Assembly (NCBI GenBank): GCA_029721435.1
Contig: CM056574.1
Coordinates: 78,277,001 to 78,341,000 of the forward strand
Source: Gymnothorax reevesii
Taxonomy: Eukaryota; Chordata; Actinopteri; Anguilliformes; Muraenidae
Direction of reading: 5' to 3'
DNA length: 64,000 nt
The position numbers and the translations under genes are program-made. Positions within the stretch are counted from its first letter, which is position 1, and every line of letters begins with the position of its first letter. This document shows, piece after piece, positions 32,945 through 44,300 of the stretch. The notes beneath the pieces are model-generated. The model ran no database searches. It saw only the letters and a list, made by a program, of their open reading frames with translations, and was not told the DNA's origin.

Positions 32945-33361
32945 TATTTATTTTTTTTTAAATCAATTTGGCATCTCTAATCCCACCCAAATCTGGCATG
33001 CCCAATGCGAGAACTATGTACAAGGCTTGCTCCTATGCAACCCCTTGTTGCCAGCTTAGGAGAGAGAGAGACAGTTCGTGGCTCTCCACCGAAGCACGTG
33101 CCTGTCAGCCCCTGCATCTCTACACTCATTGGTCGAAACTATCGCAAGTTCTGAACGAGGGTGGAGGATACCCGAACATGAGCAAGCTTAGAATCTCACT
33201 GAGAAGCACCGGGCTGGCCAACAGGAGCCGCTTGAGCAACGAACAAGGCAATCATTTTAATTTCTCTTCCCAGCAGTCCCTTCCCATAGCGCTTTAGCCA
33301 ATAGTGCGCTGTTCTGAAAAAGCTCCCAACCACTGCTGGTTGGTATGGCCGGGGATCGAAC
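32945..33361 (-). mobile_element. SINE copy 3, near full length
   Basis: On the minus strand the head has CGTTCGATCCCCGGCC (B-box-like) at about 33345-33361. The family body follows and ends in an A-rich tail, seen as the T-run near 32950-32960. Shared words with the other copies include GGATACCCGAACATGA, AACTATGTACAAGGCTTGCT and CGAAGCACGTGCC. Confidence 0.8.
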
Positions 33362-33364
33362 GTA

Positions 33365-33835
33365 AAATCTTCTCTTTTTCTTAAAAAATTTCAACTATCT
33401 TGGTAATTCTGTGTATCATTTTGATCTTTTGTTTATCGGATTATGAGAGAAGACTGAAAATAAACTCCCTAATTTTTTTTTGAATGGTATTAAATAGTAC
33501 ATATTTAAGGGGTAAAACATTATCGTAAACATACTGACCAAGCATTGAACTTGCCATAAGGAAGGTTTTAATATGTGTTACTGGCATTGCACTAGCTTCG
33601 TTTGAGCAAATATGAACAAATTTGCTGTCTCATGAGCATTTTAAGTTCGATGCACTGAGCCACAATGTCCTGGAATTTTTTTCTGTCGTTTAGTCTTGAT
33701 AAATGACTTAATCAGTCTGATTGCTAATCAAGCAAAGTAATAGGAAGTTATCGATTCTGCCTCACCTAACTTACCTTCGATGGCACGTCACTGTTAATAA
33801 CAATATATTTCATCATAGCAAAAGCACTTAATATG
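33365..33835. other. atm intron, unassigned
   Basis: Nothing recognisable between the SINE and the Tc1 element. Confidence 0.4.
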
Positions 33836-33837
33836 TA

Positions 33838-35384
33838 CAGCGCCCTCCATAATTATTGGCACCCCTGGTTAAGATGTGTTAAAAGCCTTCAATTAATTCA
33901 ATTTCTATTGCATAGGCATACTCTCACACTGAAACTTGTAGAAAAATGTAACCACCAACTCAAGTGAATTTTAAGGGAAAAATATCCCTGACTTAGACAT
34001 AATTATTTTTCATAAAATCACCTGTTCCCTAATTGCTAGCACCCTAAACAATTCCTAGGAAATGAATGTAATTGATGTATTTCTGTCATTTCTACAGTAG
34101 TTTACAAAGTTGATCAGAGTATCTAGAAATATTAGATTAGTCAATATCACTTCCTGTTTCCCTGGGGTATAAATATGACATGACACAGAGGCCATTTCTC
34201 TTATCCACTCTTCAACATGGGAAAAACAAAGGAACGCACCATTCAAGTAAAGCAGATGTGTGTCAACCTTCACAAGTCAGGCAATGGCTACAAGAAAATA
34301 GCCACTCGCCTGCACCTGCCCACATCTACTGTCAGAGGAATCATGAAGAAGTTTAAAACAACTGGAACAGTGGTAAACAAGTCCGGACGAGGACACAAGG
34401 TTATTTTGCCACCATGCACAGTGAGGAGGATGGTAAGAGAAATAAAAAGTTCTCCAAAGCTCACTGTTAAAGAATTACAACGAATGGTAGCATATTGGGG
34501 TCACAAAGTCTCCAAAACAACCATCAGGCACTAATCTACATGCTAACAAGCCGTTTGGGAGGCATGCATGGAAAAAACCTTTCCTCACTCACAATCATAA
34601 ACGCAAACGTCTGGAGTTCGCTAAGCGGTACTGGGACTACAACTGGGACCGTATGCTTTGGTCAGATGAGACCAAGATAGAGCTTTTTTCCAACAAACAC
34701 TCTAAGTGGGTCTGGCGGAACACAAAAGATGAGTCTGCAGAAAAGCATCTCCTGCCCACAGTAAAGTATGAGGGAGGAACGGTGATGCTGAGGGCCTGTT
34801 TCTCTACCAGAGGCCCTGGGAACCTTGTCAGGGTGCATGGCATTATGAACGCTTTGAAATACCAGGACATTTTAAATCAATATCTGGTGGCCTCTGCCCA
34901 AAAGCTGAAGATGGGTTGTCACTGGGTCTCTCAGCAAGATAATGACCCTAAACATGTGGCCAAAAATACCAAGAAATGGTTCAGTAGACACAGAATCAAG
35001 CTCCTCCCATGGCCATCTCAGTAAAGAGGAATGGTCGAAGATCCCTCTTTCTGTTTTCACCCATCTTGTGTGTAATTCACCCATTACAGGAGAAGATTAG
35101 GTGCTGTTTTGTTGGCAAAAGGGGGTTGTACAAAATATTAACATCAGAGGTGCTAATAATTGTGGCACACATGATTTGATGTAAAAGAATTATTTCTTAA
35201 TGTGGGATTTTTTTCCCAATAAATAAATGCACTTGAATTAAAGGTAGGATTTTCCTCTTTTTTCATTGTGGTCTATATATATTTAGATATATATTATATA
35301 TATTATTTTGAAAAAAAACCAGATTTTATTAGAAGCTAAAGAACACATCTTAACCAGGGGGGCCAATAATTATGTAGGGCGCTG
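33838..35384 (+). mobile_element. Tc1/mariner element with both ends (1.55 kb), dead
   Basis: Bounded by TA on both sides. Termini CAGCGCCCTCCATAATTATT and its inverse at 35340-35384 extend through a shared AACACATCTTAACCAGG. Transposase from 34217: MGKTKERTIQVKQMCVNLHK, RLHLPTSTVRGIMKKFK, then after a frameshift LWSDETKIELFSNKH and QQDNDPKHVAKNTKKW. It stops after KLLPWPSQ at 35024, so the segment with the third catalytic acidic residue (SPDLNPIE-type) has been deleted. A frame break also lies near 34535. Confidence 0.95.
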
Positions 35385-35386
35385 TA

Positions 35387-36380
35387 AGTGCTTTCCTACA
35401 ATTCACAGCAGCTTTTCAAAAGAGAGATTAATTACGATGATGATTAAATGATGATAAATACTTTATTTTCCGTTTGCGTGGAAATTTTCCTTGCATTGCA
35501 TGCTCGGAAAAATCAGATTTATCATACAACATATACAACAGTTTATGCCCAATGCAGTAGTAAATCCCACTTCTATCACATTGTAAACTAAACATTAAGT
35601 AGGTTTAAACTTTAAAGTATACAATCATTGCTCCAACCATATTGAAAAATGATAACTCAAGTAATTTATATTTAGGATCAAGTTACTTGAGTTTACTGAA
35701 TTCAAATGAACTGATTAAAAAAACTACAACATTAGCAAAAGAAAGAGGAAGATGTCAACGACAGTTGGCATTTGTAATGTCACATCAGAGTTTCAGTTAT
35801 GCATACAGTCAATATTAATTATTAAGTAGTATGCTGTAGCCTAAACCCTGCAATATACCTGCCCATATTTGCATAGACAATATTAACACTCTCAGTGATT
35901 CTGCTGCAATAGCTCGAACAATCATTGTTTCTGGTGTAGCCAGTTAAATTTATGCGCAAGAATATTTTCACGGACTGCGCATGCACGTAAACCTTGGTGT
36001 AGCCCAAGGGTAAGTGTTCAACACACATATATACTCCACCTTCAATATTTTCAAGCCAAGAAGCCTTTGACAATGTTAACATTCTGCTTCACTTCAAGTT
36101 TGAAATGTTGGCGAGGTGTGTCAAGTTTTTATACTATCAATATAAATAATGTCACGGGGAGATAGTTGGCCCCAAGACATTTATTTACTGAAATGTGGCG
36201 CCCAAAATAATCTTATTGAATAGCCCAGACTTACTGGCCCATAGTTTTAATAAGCTAATAAATCAGCTCAGTAAATAAACTTTGACTTCTGTGAATCAAA
36301 ATAAAAGTTTCAGATATCACTTGCTGAAAACTTTTAACTCTGAAGTTTATCCAACATTTCCAATCCCCATTTTACCTTAC
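35387..36380. other. atm intron, unassigned
   Basis: AT-rich DNA; a short stretch near 36000-36090 resembles satellite sequence at 21460-21530 (CACATATATaCTCC.., TTCAATATT.TCAAGCC.AGAAGCCTTTGA). No exon seen. Confidence 0.45.
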
Positions 36381-36557
36381 CTGGCACAGGGGCCGTGAGA
36401 CCAACAGGGCCTCGCTTCGGACCCCTCCACTGTCAAGCAGTGCCAGACACAGCCTGCTGAGCCACTCACTGTGCTGGCCCTGTTGGGGGTCCCACAGAGC
36501 CGGACTCTCCAGCTGCTCCCGGGCCTCCGGCTTTATCTCCACTCGCACCTCCATAAC
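36381..36557 (-). CDS. atm: atm exon (human residues about 1774-1832)
   Basis: 177 nt (59 codons), as in human c.5320-5496. It reads VMEVRVEIKPEAREQLESPA, LWDPQQGQHSEWLSRLCLAL and LDSGGVRSEALLVSRPLCQ, against human [35 protein letters not shown] and LDSGGTKCEILQLLKPMCE. The most diverged exon in its first half, but the length, phase 0/0 and LDSGG block are conserved. The acceptor is TTTCTAG|GTT and the donor TGCCAG|GTAAGG. Confidence 0.95.
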
Positions 36558-37050
36558 CTAGAAATCACAACAATAAACCTCATATGGTGCCAGGTCCAAT
36601 TCATCAAGAAATATAGGTAAAAATAATCATAATAAATAATCAAAAATACTGGGTCATTCCAAGTCAAAACAGCCAAAAATTAGGTGCCTTGTGCATGACA
36701 CCTTTCACATTTTGCTCAAACTTTGTCCAAAAATACTTTATGATACCAAACAAAGGAATTCCAAGTTTTGAGTCAGTATCTCCTACAGTATTCGTGCGGC
36801 ACCCTCTTGAAATTTGGGTGCCACGCCCCTTTTGGACTTACCTAAATTTCATTTTGTAGTATTTGGAAGGACTATAACTTCTCACGTAGTAAAGATAGGA
36901 AGCTAAAATTTGATGTGCCGGTGTATTCTGGCCCATATAGCAGGATTCCATAGCCTGAATCACCATGAGACATCAGAGGGGTGAGAGGAAAGCCCCCAAA
37001 ATCCAAAGCGGCAAGTGATTTTTCATTTTTTGGGGGTCCCTAGGACTCGA
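36558..37050. other. atm intron, possible interspersed repeat
   Basis: 36650-36990 has the flavour of the 1-kb repeat family (CATTCCAAGTCAAAACAGCC, then short blocks on 'isotropic' composition), but I could not align it to 5178-6461. Unassigned. Confidence 0.3.
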
Positions 37051-37054
37051 TTAA

Positions 37055-37398
37055 AGGTGCAATATGCAAGTTTGTTTACTTTCAGCGCGATTATATTTTT
37101 GTCGCAATTCACTGAGATCTCTCCACAATCTGCTAGCCGCCTGCCTCTAAATTTACTGTAAAAAAAATATCCCGGGCTCTGGAGACCGCACAGGCGACAC
37201 AAACTGCAGATAAACACATGGGGCACAGGCTCTGTCCCATAACAAAACACACCGTCTCAGCCAATCACCGACAAGAATTTACAGTTATGAAAGCATGGGA
37301 GAGAGGGAACAATAGGAGGGAGGGGTGGGATACCTCTGTTTTGTTTTAATTTGAATGCAGAACAGAAAGGAAAGTAAATAGACTTGCATAGTGCACCT
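37055..37398. mobile_element. 344-bp MITE flanked by TTAA
   Basis: TTAA at 37051-37054 and 37399-37402 flank imperfect inverted repeats (AGGTGCAATATGCAAGTTT on the left; AGGTGCACTATGCAAGTCT read inward from the right). A TTAA target is the hallmark of piggyBac-type transposition. No ORF. The class is inferred from the target site only. Confidence 0.75.
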
Positions 37399-37402
37399 TT
37401 AA

Positions 37403-38430
37403 TTGAATGATACTTTTGGAAATGTATATACTTTTGGTTTCCCACCACCAACGTATGTTTAAAGGGGACCCATTTTGCAATATTTACAAGGTTATATTTT
37501 GATCTTGGACTCCCCTAGAGTACTCTTGATCGTTCAAAGTCCAAAACGGGGTCTTTATTTAGCTCATACTGCCATCCTCAAAAAACCCCATTTGTAGTCC
37601 ATTGTAGTCTCTGCCTGAAACGCCTGACTAGGGCTCTTCCGCTATGGCCCCCACTCCCCTTGTACCCACTTTCTTCTGACTGGCCAGCTCTGCGGAGGGT
37701 GGAGTTGGGCGGAACGAGGCTGCAGAACGCAGTTTTCCAGGTCCGCATCCCCCGGGTGAAACGTGAGACACGTCTGCCATCTGCAAAAGAATCGGCGGGG
37801 AAATTCCGCAATCTAACGCAGTACATGTGTACAGATCTAATGAAATCAACTTGTTCTAATAAACGCAGCGGCGAAAGAGGAGGACGTAGTGTGAAAATCT
37901 GGCAGCTCAAGCTAAAATTCGCTATCGGCTACAGTAGTAGTGGTGAGTACAGCGGTTTGTCTACTCTATAGCTAGGATGCAGGGAAAGCTAGAATCCACC
38001 CCATATAGACACATTTGTAGAACGGGTCGACATACCCACGTGTAGACCGGAGACCGAGATCCGGTGGGTCTGAGGTTAGAGGGAAACGCAGACAGTGAGG
38101 AGCAGCTAAAAGTGGACCAACAGCTTATGGACTGCTTCTGTGTGTATTAGGACCGACTAGTTCATGTGCATAACTGTGGTGTGTCGTTGGTGTGGAGAAG
38201 CGAACAGCTTCTGCGCTGATATATGAAGGAGGGGCGAAAGCTCTAGGCTAAACAGCCTCTTTGGAAATTGCCGTGTTTTTTCACTGCGTCGGAACGACCA
38301 GCATTTCCTCACGGAGAATGGGCGCGTTATGGAAAGTGCGCGAGAGCTAGCCAGAGATCCGGTTATGTTATGAGCATAATACAGGTTTTACAGACCTTAA
38401 GTTCCGTTTGCGTATGTGGAGCTAGCAAAT
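37403..38430. other. Unassigned repeat-rich DNA left of the DIRS remnant
   Basis: Contains AAAGGGGACCCATTTTGCAA and GC-rich sequence 37610-37780 with open frames on both strands but no recognised domain. Some of this may be the 3' part of the DIRS element, whose recombinase gene I could not find. Confidence 0.35.
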
Positions 38431-38453
38431 CGATCACTTTTACAGGAAAGAAT

Positions 38454-39308
38454 TTAATATTCAATCGACGGCAATGCAGAGAAATCGTTTGTGATACCAA
38501 ACACCTTACAGCCTGTGCGTTTCCCTGTTGCTTTCACCGGTAGAGCAACAGGTCTGGCCACTGGTGGGCCACGGCATCCCTGCTGAGAGACTTCAACTCC
38601 ATCTGTCCCATATACCACAGAGGGCAGTGTGTGCTCTCTTAAGTCCACTGCTGCTGTGCCGTATGTGTTATACATGTCCTTGTATAGTTGCCAGTCGGCC
38701 TGTCTTGGTCCCTCACGGGACAACATGTCCGCTGTTCTGTTGGAGCGACCGGGAAAGTGTACTGCACGGAGAGAGAGGAGGCGTGTCTGCGCCCAAGTCA
38801 GGAGAGCCGATGTCAGCCAGGGGAGGGATTATGTGCCGCCCTGATGATTTATATGAAACACCACTGAGGTGTTGTTGGCCCTAACAAGCATTTTTCCCCC
38901 TCAGGGCATGCTCGGAATGTTTAAAGGTCAGGAAGACAGCTTGCAGTTCTAGGAGGTTGATATGGCATCATTTCATGAGGGTCCCATTGACCTCTCACCC
39001 CCTGTCGCTGCCACACGCCACCTCAACCCATGAGGGAGGCATCCGCCGTGACCACTTACCTGCGCGCAGGGGGTGGGCCCATCTTCACGCCGGACAACAA
39101 GAAGTCCTCCTGCTTCCATCAAAGCAGAGATGAGTTGCAGCTGTCTGTCACATGCACTATGGTCTGTCTGTGGTGAACTGCAGACAGGCGCAATCAGATC
39201 AGCCATCGCTGAAATAAACGGAGGTTCAGCATGCCAAGTTGAATGACAGAGGTTGCTGCCGTCAACAGCCCTGCCAGTCTCAAGAGTCGAATATAGGGGA
39301 CCTCGCAC
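38454..39308 (-). pseudogene. DIRS RNase H-like region, degraded
   Basis: Minus frames contain VVTADASLMGWGGVWQRQGV and RGQWDP (about 39070-38975), then DMLSREGPRQADWQLYK (about 38730-38680). In DIRS RNase H domains the first matches the catalytic-Asp strand (TDAS..GWG) and the second the (A)D.LSR.GP..GEW motif. Stops separate the pieces. Confidence 0.75.
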
Positions 39309-39408
39309 CCTACTTAGACCCCTGCTAGGGCATCCTGGATTGTGTCCAGTCTGGCTCTAGTGAGTGTAGTACGTATGGTCCTGGAGTCCAAATGCATGCC
39401 CAGAAAGT

Positions 39409-39904
39409 TCACTGATTAGGCAGGGATGAGGCAACTATTCTCCCAGTTAATCCAACGCTGTCACATGGTGTATGACACGGCTGGCATTGGCTGCTACCTG
39501 CACCTGGGTGGCTGCACAGAGCAGCCAGTTGTCCAGGCATGGCAGAACCAAAATGCCCTCCTGTTGCAAGGGTTCCAGTGCCGCCTGGATACACTTTGTA
39601 AAAACTCGGGGTGCCAGAGAAAGCCTGAAAGGAAGCACTCTGAACTAATAATTCTGTGCTCCACTGCAATGGGCACATGAAAATAAGCTTCCTTTAAATC
39701 TATGGTAATGAACCATGCGTCTGGCTCTATGGCTTGAATGATGTCTGCAGTGTGCAACAAGTGGAATGGAAGTTCAATAAGTTCCTCAAGCGCCTTAAGT
39801 CTAGGATAGGTCTGAACCCCCCATCCTTTTTCTGAACTATGAAATAACTGGAGCAGAATCCCTCTGACTGAACTTGAGGGTCTAATTCCTCTCAAGTGTC
39901 TCAA
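39409..39904 (-). pseudogene. DIRS reverse transcriptase, degraded
   Basis: Contains EPDAWFITIDLKEAYFHVPI, then a frameshift, LPFRLSLAPRVFTKCIQAAL and LPCLDNWLLCAATQ. The first holds the catalytic Asp (IDLK.AYFH.P). The YLDD-type box has become CLDN, losing the second catalytic Asp of the pair. So it is non-functional on two counts. Confidence 0.85.
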
Positions 39905-40377
39905 GAAGCCAACAATTGGATGTTATTCCCCTCCAGCATGGCAGCTGAGGTGCTTTAAAACAAGTCGGCGTCAACCCCCGCCTGTCAGCGGCGTCTGCTC
40001 GCCAGTTCAGAGGCTTTGGGTGGGCACTGAAACAGAGGCTGCCTCAAGGGCAGTGGGAATGAGCGCACGCCTGTAGCAAACCAAGGTGGCGGTGGAGTAG
40101 GTCTGCGGTGATGACCACGGGGATGCCTGCCAGGTTTGTATGCAGGTTGACGCAGCAGAGCAGAGACTTGGCGGGGTGGAGGCATTCGTAATGGTGGCTC
40201 TCTAAATGCTGGGCATTGGTGAACATGCTGAGAGCGTGACTCTGACGCGCATCCTTCTTTCCAGTGCCTCTTGAGGAATTTCGGTGTTGCCATGTATGCC
40301 AACATGCGGGCAGAATGGTCTGGGTGGCACTGACTGGAAGCTGATTTAAAAGCTGCAAATACGACCTTAGTATTTAT

Positions 40378-40530
40378 TTAGTGAATGCAAAGTCCTTAAG
40401 CCAAGCAGTTGCCTCCTGGTCTGCTGTATGGACGGTGTCTCGTCCTCCATTCAGTCTTTGGAGAGGGCAAGCGTCAATGATGTGCTCCATTGTCGGCTCC
40501 TCTCCACAAGCACGCAATGGGCTAGGGCTA
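40378..40530 (-). mobile_element. LINE 3' tail inserted in DIRS gag
   Basis: Minus strand reads ACGEEPTMEHIIDACPLQRL, then HTADQEATAWLKDF, ending in TAAATAAATA. This is the very C-terminus of LINE ORF2 proteins (CG...T..HI...CPL..., AWL.D) and not DIRS gag. Gag homology resumes on the other side (AYMATPKFLKRHWKEG). Same strand as the DIRS element. Confidence 0.65.
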
Positions 40531-40693
40531 CTGCTACAGTGAACCTCAGTGAAGTCCTTGCAATGAGGCACAAGTGCTTCCTTCGTCCCTGGTACAGAGT
40601 GGCACAGCAAGTTGGTAGGGCCCACTGGAGGTTGAGGTGAGTCCAGGTTTAACTTAGCCAGTGCTATTTCTATGTTGTCACGCACCGACAATG

Positions 40694-41155
40694 CTACAGA
40701 GGAGGAGGAAGTGGAGAATTCACTGCCACTGACGGAGTGTATTGAGGATGGCTGTAATGATTGCAGCTCTGCCGTTGGGCATGATCCTCCTCAGCAGTCT
40801 CTATTGCAGGGTCTGACAAAAGGGTTTGCAATTTCATAACCGTTGTAGTTAGCTCATCCATACGCTTTGCTTGTGTAGCGGATGAACGCTTGCGCTTCGA
40901 CTTTGGTTGCTCCCTGTCACGAGAATGCTCATTACCCTGTTTGTTGCCTGCGTTAGCCAAATTCATAAATGCATTCGGACAAAAGGCATTCAGGTGATGT
41001 TGACGTTGTTCAAGTGGCATGATGTTGCAGTCAAGGCAAGGGTTAGTAAGTGCCTCTTGAAGATGTTCTAGGCCTAAGCAAGATGGACAGCGGTCGTGCC
41101 CATCTAACATGTCTATCCCAGTAAGGCACTGCGTAGAATAAGCAGACTGCTCCAT
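40694..41155 (-). pseudogene. DIRS gag-like protein
   Basis: 154-codon ORF starting MEQSAYSTQCLTGIDMLDGH. It has DGHDRCPSCLGLEHLQEAL followed by CLDC, a Cys/His arrangement typical of DIRS gag proteins, and a basic stretch (KSKRKRSS). It ends early, after NSPLPPPL; the remaining gag lies in other frames to 39985. Confidence 0.7.
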
Positions 41156-41660
41156 GGTGGAGGCTTCTAATAGCGAAACAAAGCCGAATCAGAAAGATAT
41201 ATCCCCAGAAAGCAGTGAATTCGATCCACAATAGCCTAGCTAGCAAAGTTGCTAGCAGATACTAGATGTAACCCAAGTGCACAGTAATCGCAATTGCAGA
41301 TATCCGGCTATCTCGGTCAAATGAGGAAACTTTGGAAACCGAAAGTACTCTTTTGAATGCAGCCTACTTGCTGGCGGTGTAGTCCGATTGCCTACCTTAC
41401 ATTCTGACTGTCGTTTGCACCGAACGAGTAACCTTGGGCGTTGAGGTACTCGCCGGAATCGTATGATGTGACCGAGTAAGAGAACCCTTGGAAGCTAATA
41501 GGAACTTGCTGGCAATAATCCAGACGTGCTACAACTACAGCTAGATGGGGAAGCTAAAGCTAAGCCCTAGGTAAATTGCGGCAGCTCGAGGAAGGACACA
41601 GAAAAAGTTCTCCACCAGGGCAGAATAATAAAGAGAAAGATCATGACGCGTGTGTAGGTT

Positions 41661-42795
41661 TATATATACTTGAGCATCATGATGTCATCAGATGACAACT
41701 AATCAATAAGTTCTCGAAGCCAATGCACGAGCGCATGATATATTCCACATGTTTTTATCGCCTCTGGCAGTCTGGAAGTATGACATAGAACCACTCTTCT
41801 GCAACTCAATTGCCTGGTTCAGCTCAATAGCTCGTGCCGTTTTTAAATATTTCTAAGCCCCGTCTTCCATCACGATCTCAAAGACAGGTCTTCATGAGAC
41901 TGCATTTCCCTTTCTTACCAGACTCGGCATTAGCTCCCTATATCACTAGCAAGAACAAAGCCAACCTATTTGACATGGCTTGGGACGAGTGAGAGATGAA
42001 CAGTCTGCATGTACTTAAAAAAAAACATAGCCAAAACGCAATCTAAAGATTCCCACTTCCTCTGGGTGTCAGATTACCAATTATAAATGAATTCTCATGA
42101 AATTTTATATCAGGCTTACAATTTCAGATAACCTACCTCTTGGTGTCAAAGAGCAGTGAAATTTCAGGCTAGAAGAGAGCCAACCAGCATACTCAAAGCA
42201 GTAATTCTGATTGAACTAAGAGTATGCATACAATACGTATGCACAAACCCTTATCATCGGAGCACATAGAATTCACCACAAAGGAAGATGCTTATTGTCA
42301 CATTTTCAAATCTACAAATTCCTTAGGTTGTTCACGGTAACATCCGGCTCGTTTGTGCCACGGGTTTTCCTTAACTATATAGCCCAAGCTATAGAAGTGT
42401 GCAACGTGGTCTATCTCTACGTTGCTGTTCGCTGCGGTACTTATAATTTAAAAAAAAAGAAAATAGAAGGCACGTTCTCTCCCGTATGAGATATGTCAAA
42501 GTTACACGCAGTAGGCCTTACATATGACCAAAATGGTGGCGTCCATTACAGAGGGAAGTAAATAAAATTTTGACAAATTAAAATTAATAAAACTGCCAGG
42601 ATACTTGGTTGTCCAACAGATAACCTCGTTAGCAGTTTATGAAGTCCGAATCTATTTCAGGTTGTCTAGACAACCAGATAACCACTTATTTTGAACACTG
42701 TGCTTCATGAGCATATAGCAATTTGATAGTATGGCCTTTTTATGGCGTTTCTTCTGATATGCGCAATTTGTCCCCAATACTGCTGGCTTTTCAGT
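41661..42795. other. atm intron, unassigned
   Basis: No protein homology or repeat ends recognised. Confidence 0.4.
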
Positions 42796-42799
42796 TTAA

Positions 42800-43630
42800 A
42801 GTGCCAGTAAATACCTTGCATGTCTTCAATGATATCTCAATTGTGACAACATATAAAAATGGTATCAGTAGGTAGGGTAATCATTCATCTTCACATCGAT
42901 ATGCTATACTAATTTTTACGACATCGAAAAATATGGATTTTGATGTTAAAAACTCACTCAACCCTCAAACTGTCGCGCGAGCGAAAATGTGATGTCATTT
43001 GAGTAAGTTCCCTTTCTTGTGTACCACGTGACGTGTGACGTAGCACACACAACAGCAATGGTGGAAAGAATCAAGTTGACAGCCTCGGAGAGAAAACGCC
43101 GGAAAATTGCCCTTGATGCCAAAAGAAGACGATCCCTAGTATATATTGGGAGTGCTATTGATCGGTGGAAGAGTCTGAGAGAGCGACTGGGCATTGACAA
43201 TGATGAGTTGGCCCTAACTTTGATGGATTAGTAAGTTGAAATACCGCGTTGGTTTTTCTTAGCAACATTTCTCGCGTTACTCGGGTTCATAAAAGTATAC
43301 AACGTAAATGGTAGTGTGTCTCGAATGGGGGAATTATGTTTTGCTTATCGTGTTTGCCTCCACATTCTCCAAAAACGTTCCTGTCTGTCTGCTTTTTCGT
43401 CCGCGCGACGCCTTCTTTGTTTACAGTGCGTGATTTAGACCCACAATGCTTTGCGCAGTAAATAATCTAGCCAATCTATTTTTAGACCGGGAAACCCTTT
43501 TTTGAAAAACTGCATTTCCTAAGGTTATTTTTGGTCAAATATTTTTTATAATTTTTTTGGGGCCATATTACAGATAGCTTGACTTTTGGAATTTAAAAAA
43601 AAAAACACATGCAAGGTATTTACTGGCACT
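42800..43630. mobile_element. 831-bp TTAA-flanked element with perfect 24-bp TIRs
   Basis: TTAA at 42796-42799 and 43631-43634. The termini are perfect inverted repeats of 24 bases beginning AGTGCCAGTAAATACCTTGC. The TTAA target suggests piggyBac-type mobilisation. Perfect termini suggest a young insertion. It carries one small basic ORF (43058-43231) and no transposase. Confidence 0.85.
43058..43231 (+). CDS. 57-residue basic ORF inside the TTAA element
   Basis: Begins MVERIKLTASERKRRKIALD and continues AKRRRSLVYIGSAIDRWKSL, RERLGIDNDELALTLMD. It is Lys/Arg-rich at the N-terminus, followed by a (V/I)YIG.A..RW..LR...G...D.ELA..L motif that I recall from the N-termini of uncharacterised fish proteins, often zinc-finger or transposon-linked. 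A possible in-frame upstream start is at 43019. It could be a captured exon; a downstream donor (GATTAG then TAAGTTG) is not obvious. Function unknown. Confidence 0.45.
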   Translation: MVERIKLTASERKRRKIALDAKRRRSLVYIGSAIDRWKSLRERLGIDNDELALTLMD

Positions 43631-43634
43631 TTAA

Positions 43635-44086
43635 GAGGTCAAACAAAGTCAGAGGGGATGATCACACTCACTGACAAAAAATAAAGCAGAGAAATTCTGT
43701 AATAATTATCTGTTTGCACACTTAATTTCAACCTGAATGATGTTCTTGAAGCAACTCCTCTGGAAGTGCTTGAAGCAAAGGACACTTACTAAGGAGGCTT
43801 AATGAAAGCTCCAAATTTGCCCGCTTTGTTTTGCCAAAACTGGGCCCATTTCTTCGCTAACAACTTGTCCTTAAAAACTCGAACAGCTACGTGTCCGCAC
43901 AACATCACGACACACTTTCACGGAATTGTTAAAATTATCGAATATTCAGAAGGCAAAACATCCAACTCAATCATTTCTCAGGCCATTTCTGGCTTTGTTG
44001 TTCTCGGTATAAAGTCATAAGAATGCATGTAAATATATACTTCAGAGTACAAAACCCCCAATAAAAACAATCTCACAATCATTTTT
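43635..44086. other. atm intron, unassigned
   Basis: Nothing recognised. Confidence 0.4.
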
Positions 44087-44300
44087 TCACAATCTCTTTT
44101 CCTTGGTCATGACCAATATTGTCTGAGCCCAGCTCCTGGAGGCACATAATGCTGCAGTTGGCAACTTTTTGTTTTTTATTTGGTAAAAAATGTCAGAATA
44201 GCCATTCAGTACTGGAAGTGGTTTGAGAGTATATTTGTTTCTCGGTATGGTGGACCCAAGACAGTGAAAATCCAGAAACGTCGAAATCTCTCCTTCTACA
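44087..44300. repeat. About 210-bp dispersed repeat, copy 1
   Basis: Shares with 47565-47790, in the same order: TTGTCTGAGCCCAG, GTTGGCAACTTTTTGT, TTTATTTGGTAAAAAATG and AGTGAAAATCCAGAAACGT. Its orientation is the same in both copies. Class unknown. Confidence 0.8.

Larger units (their letters stand above)
38431..41660 (-). mobile_element. DIRS-type retrotransposon remnant
   Basis: Minus-strand order is gag-like protein (41155-40694), more gag (40370-39985), reverse transcriptase (39904-39409) and RNase H region (39308-38454). That is the order and the protein style of vertebrate DIRS elements, which integrate with a tyrosine recombinase instead of an integrase. The recombinase and inverted terminal repeats were not identified. 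The proteins are interrupted by stops and one LINE insertion. About 500 bases upstream of gag (41160-41660) look like its leader. Confidence 0.8.

Noticed and set aside
37578..37971. Overlapping ORFs of about 100 codons on both strands.
   Set aside because: GC-rich repeat DNA with no domain, no splice context and no continuity with neighbouring DIRS frames.
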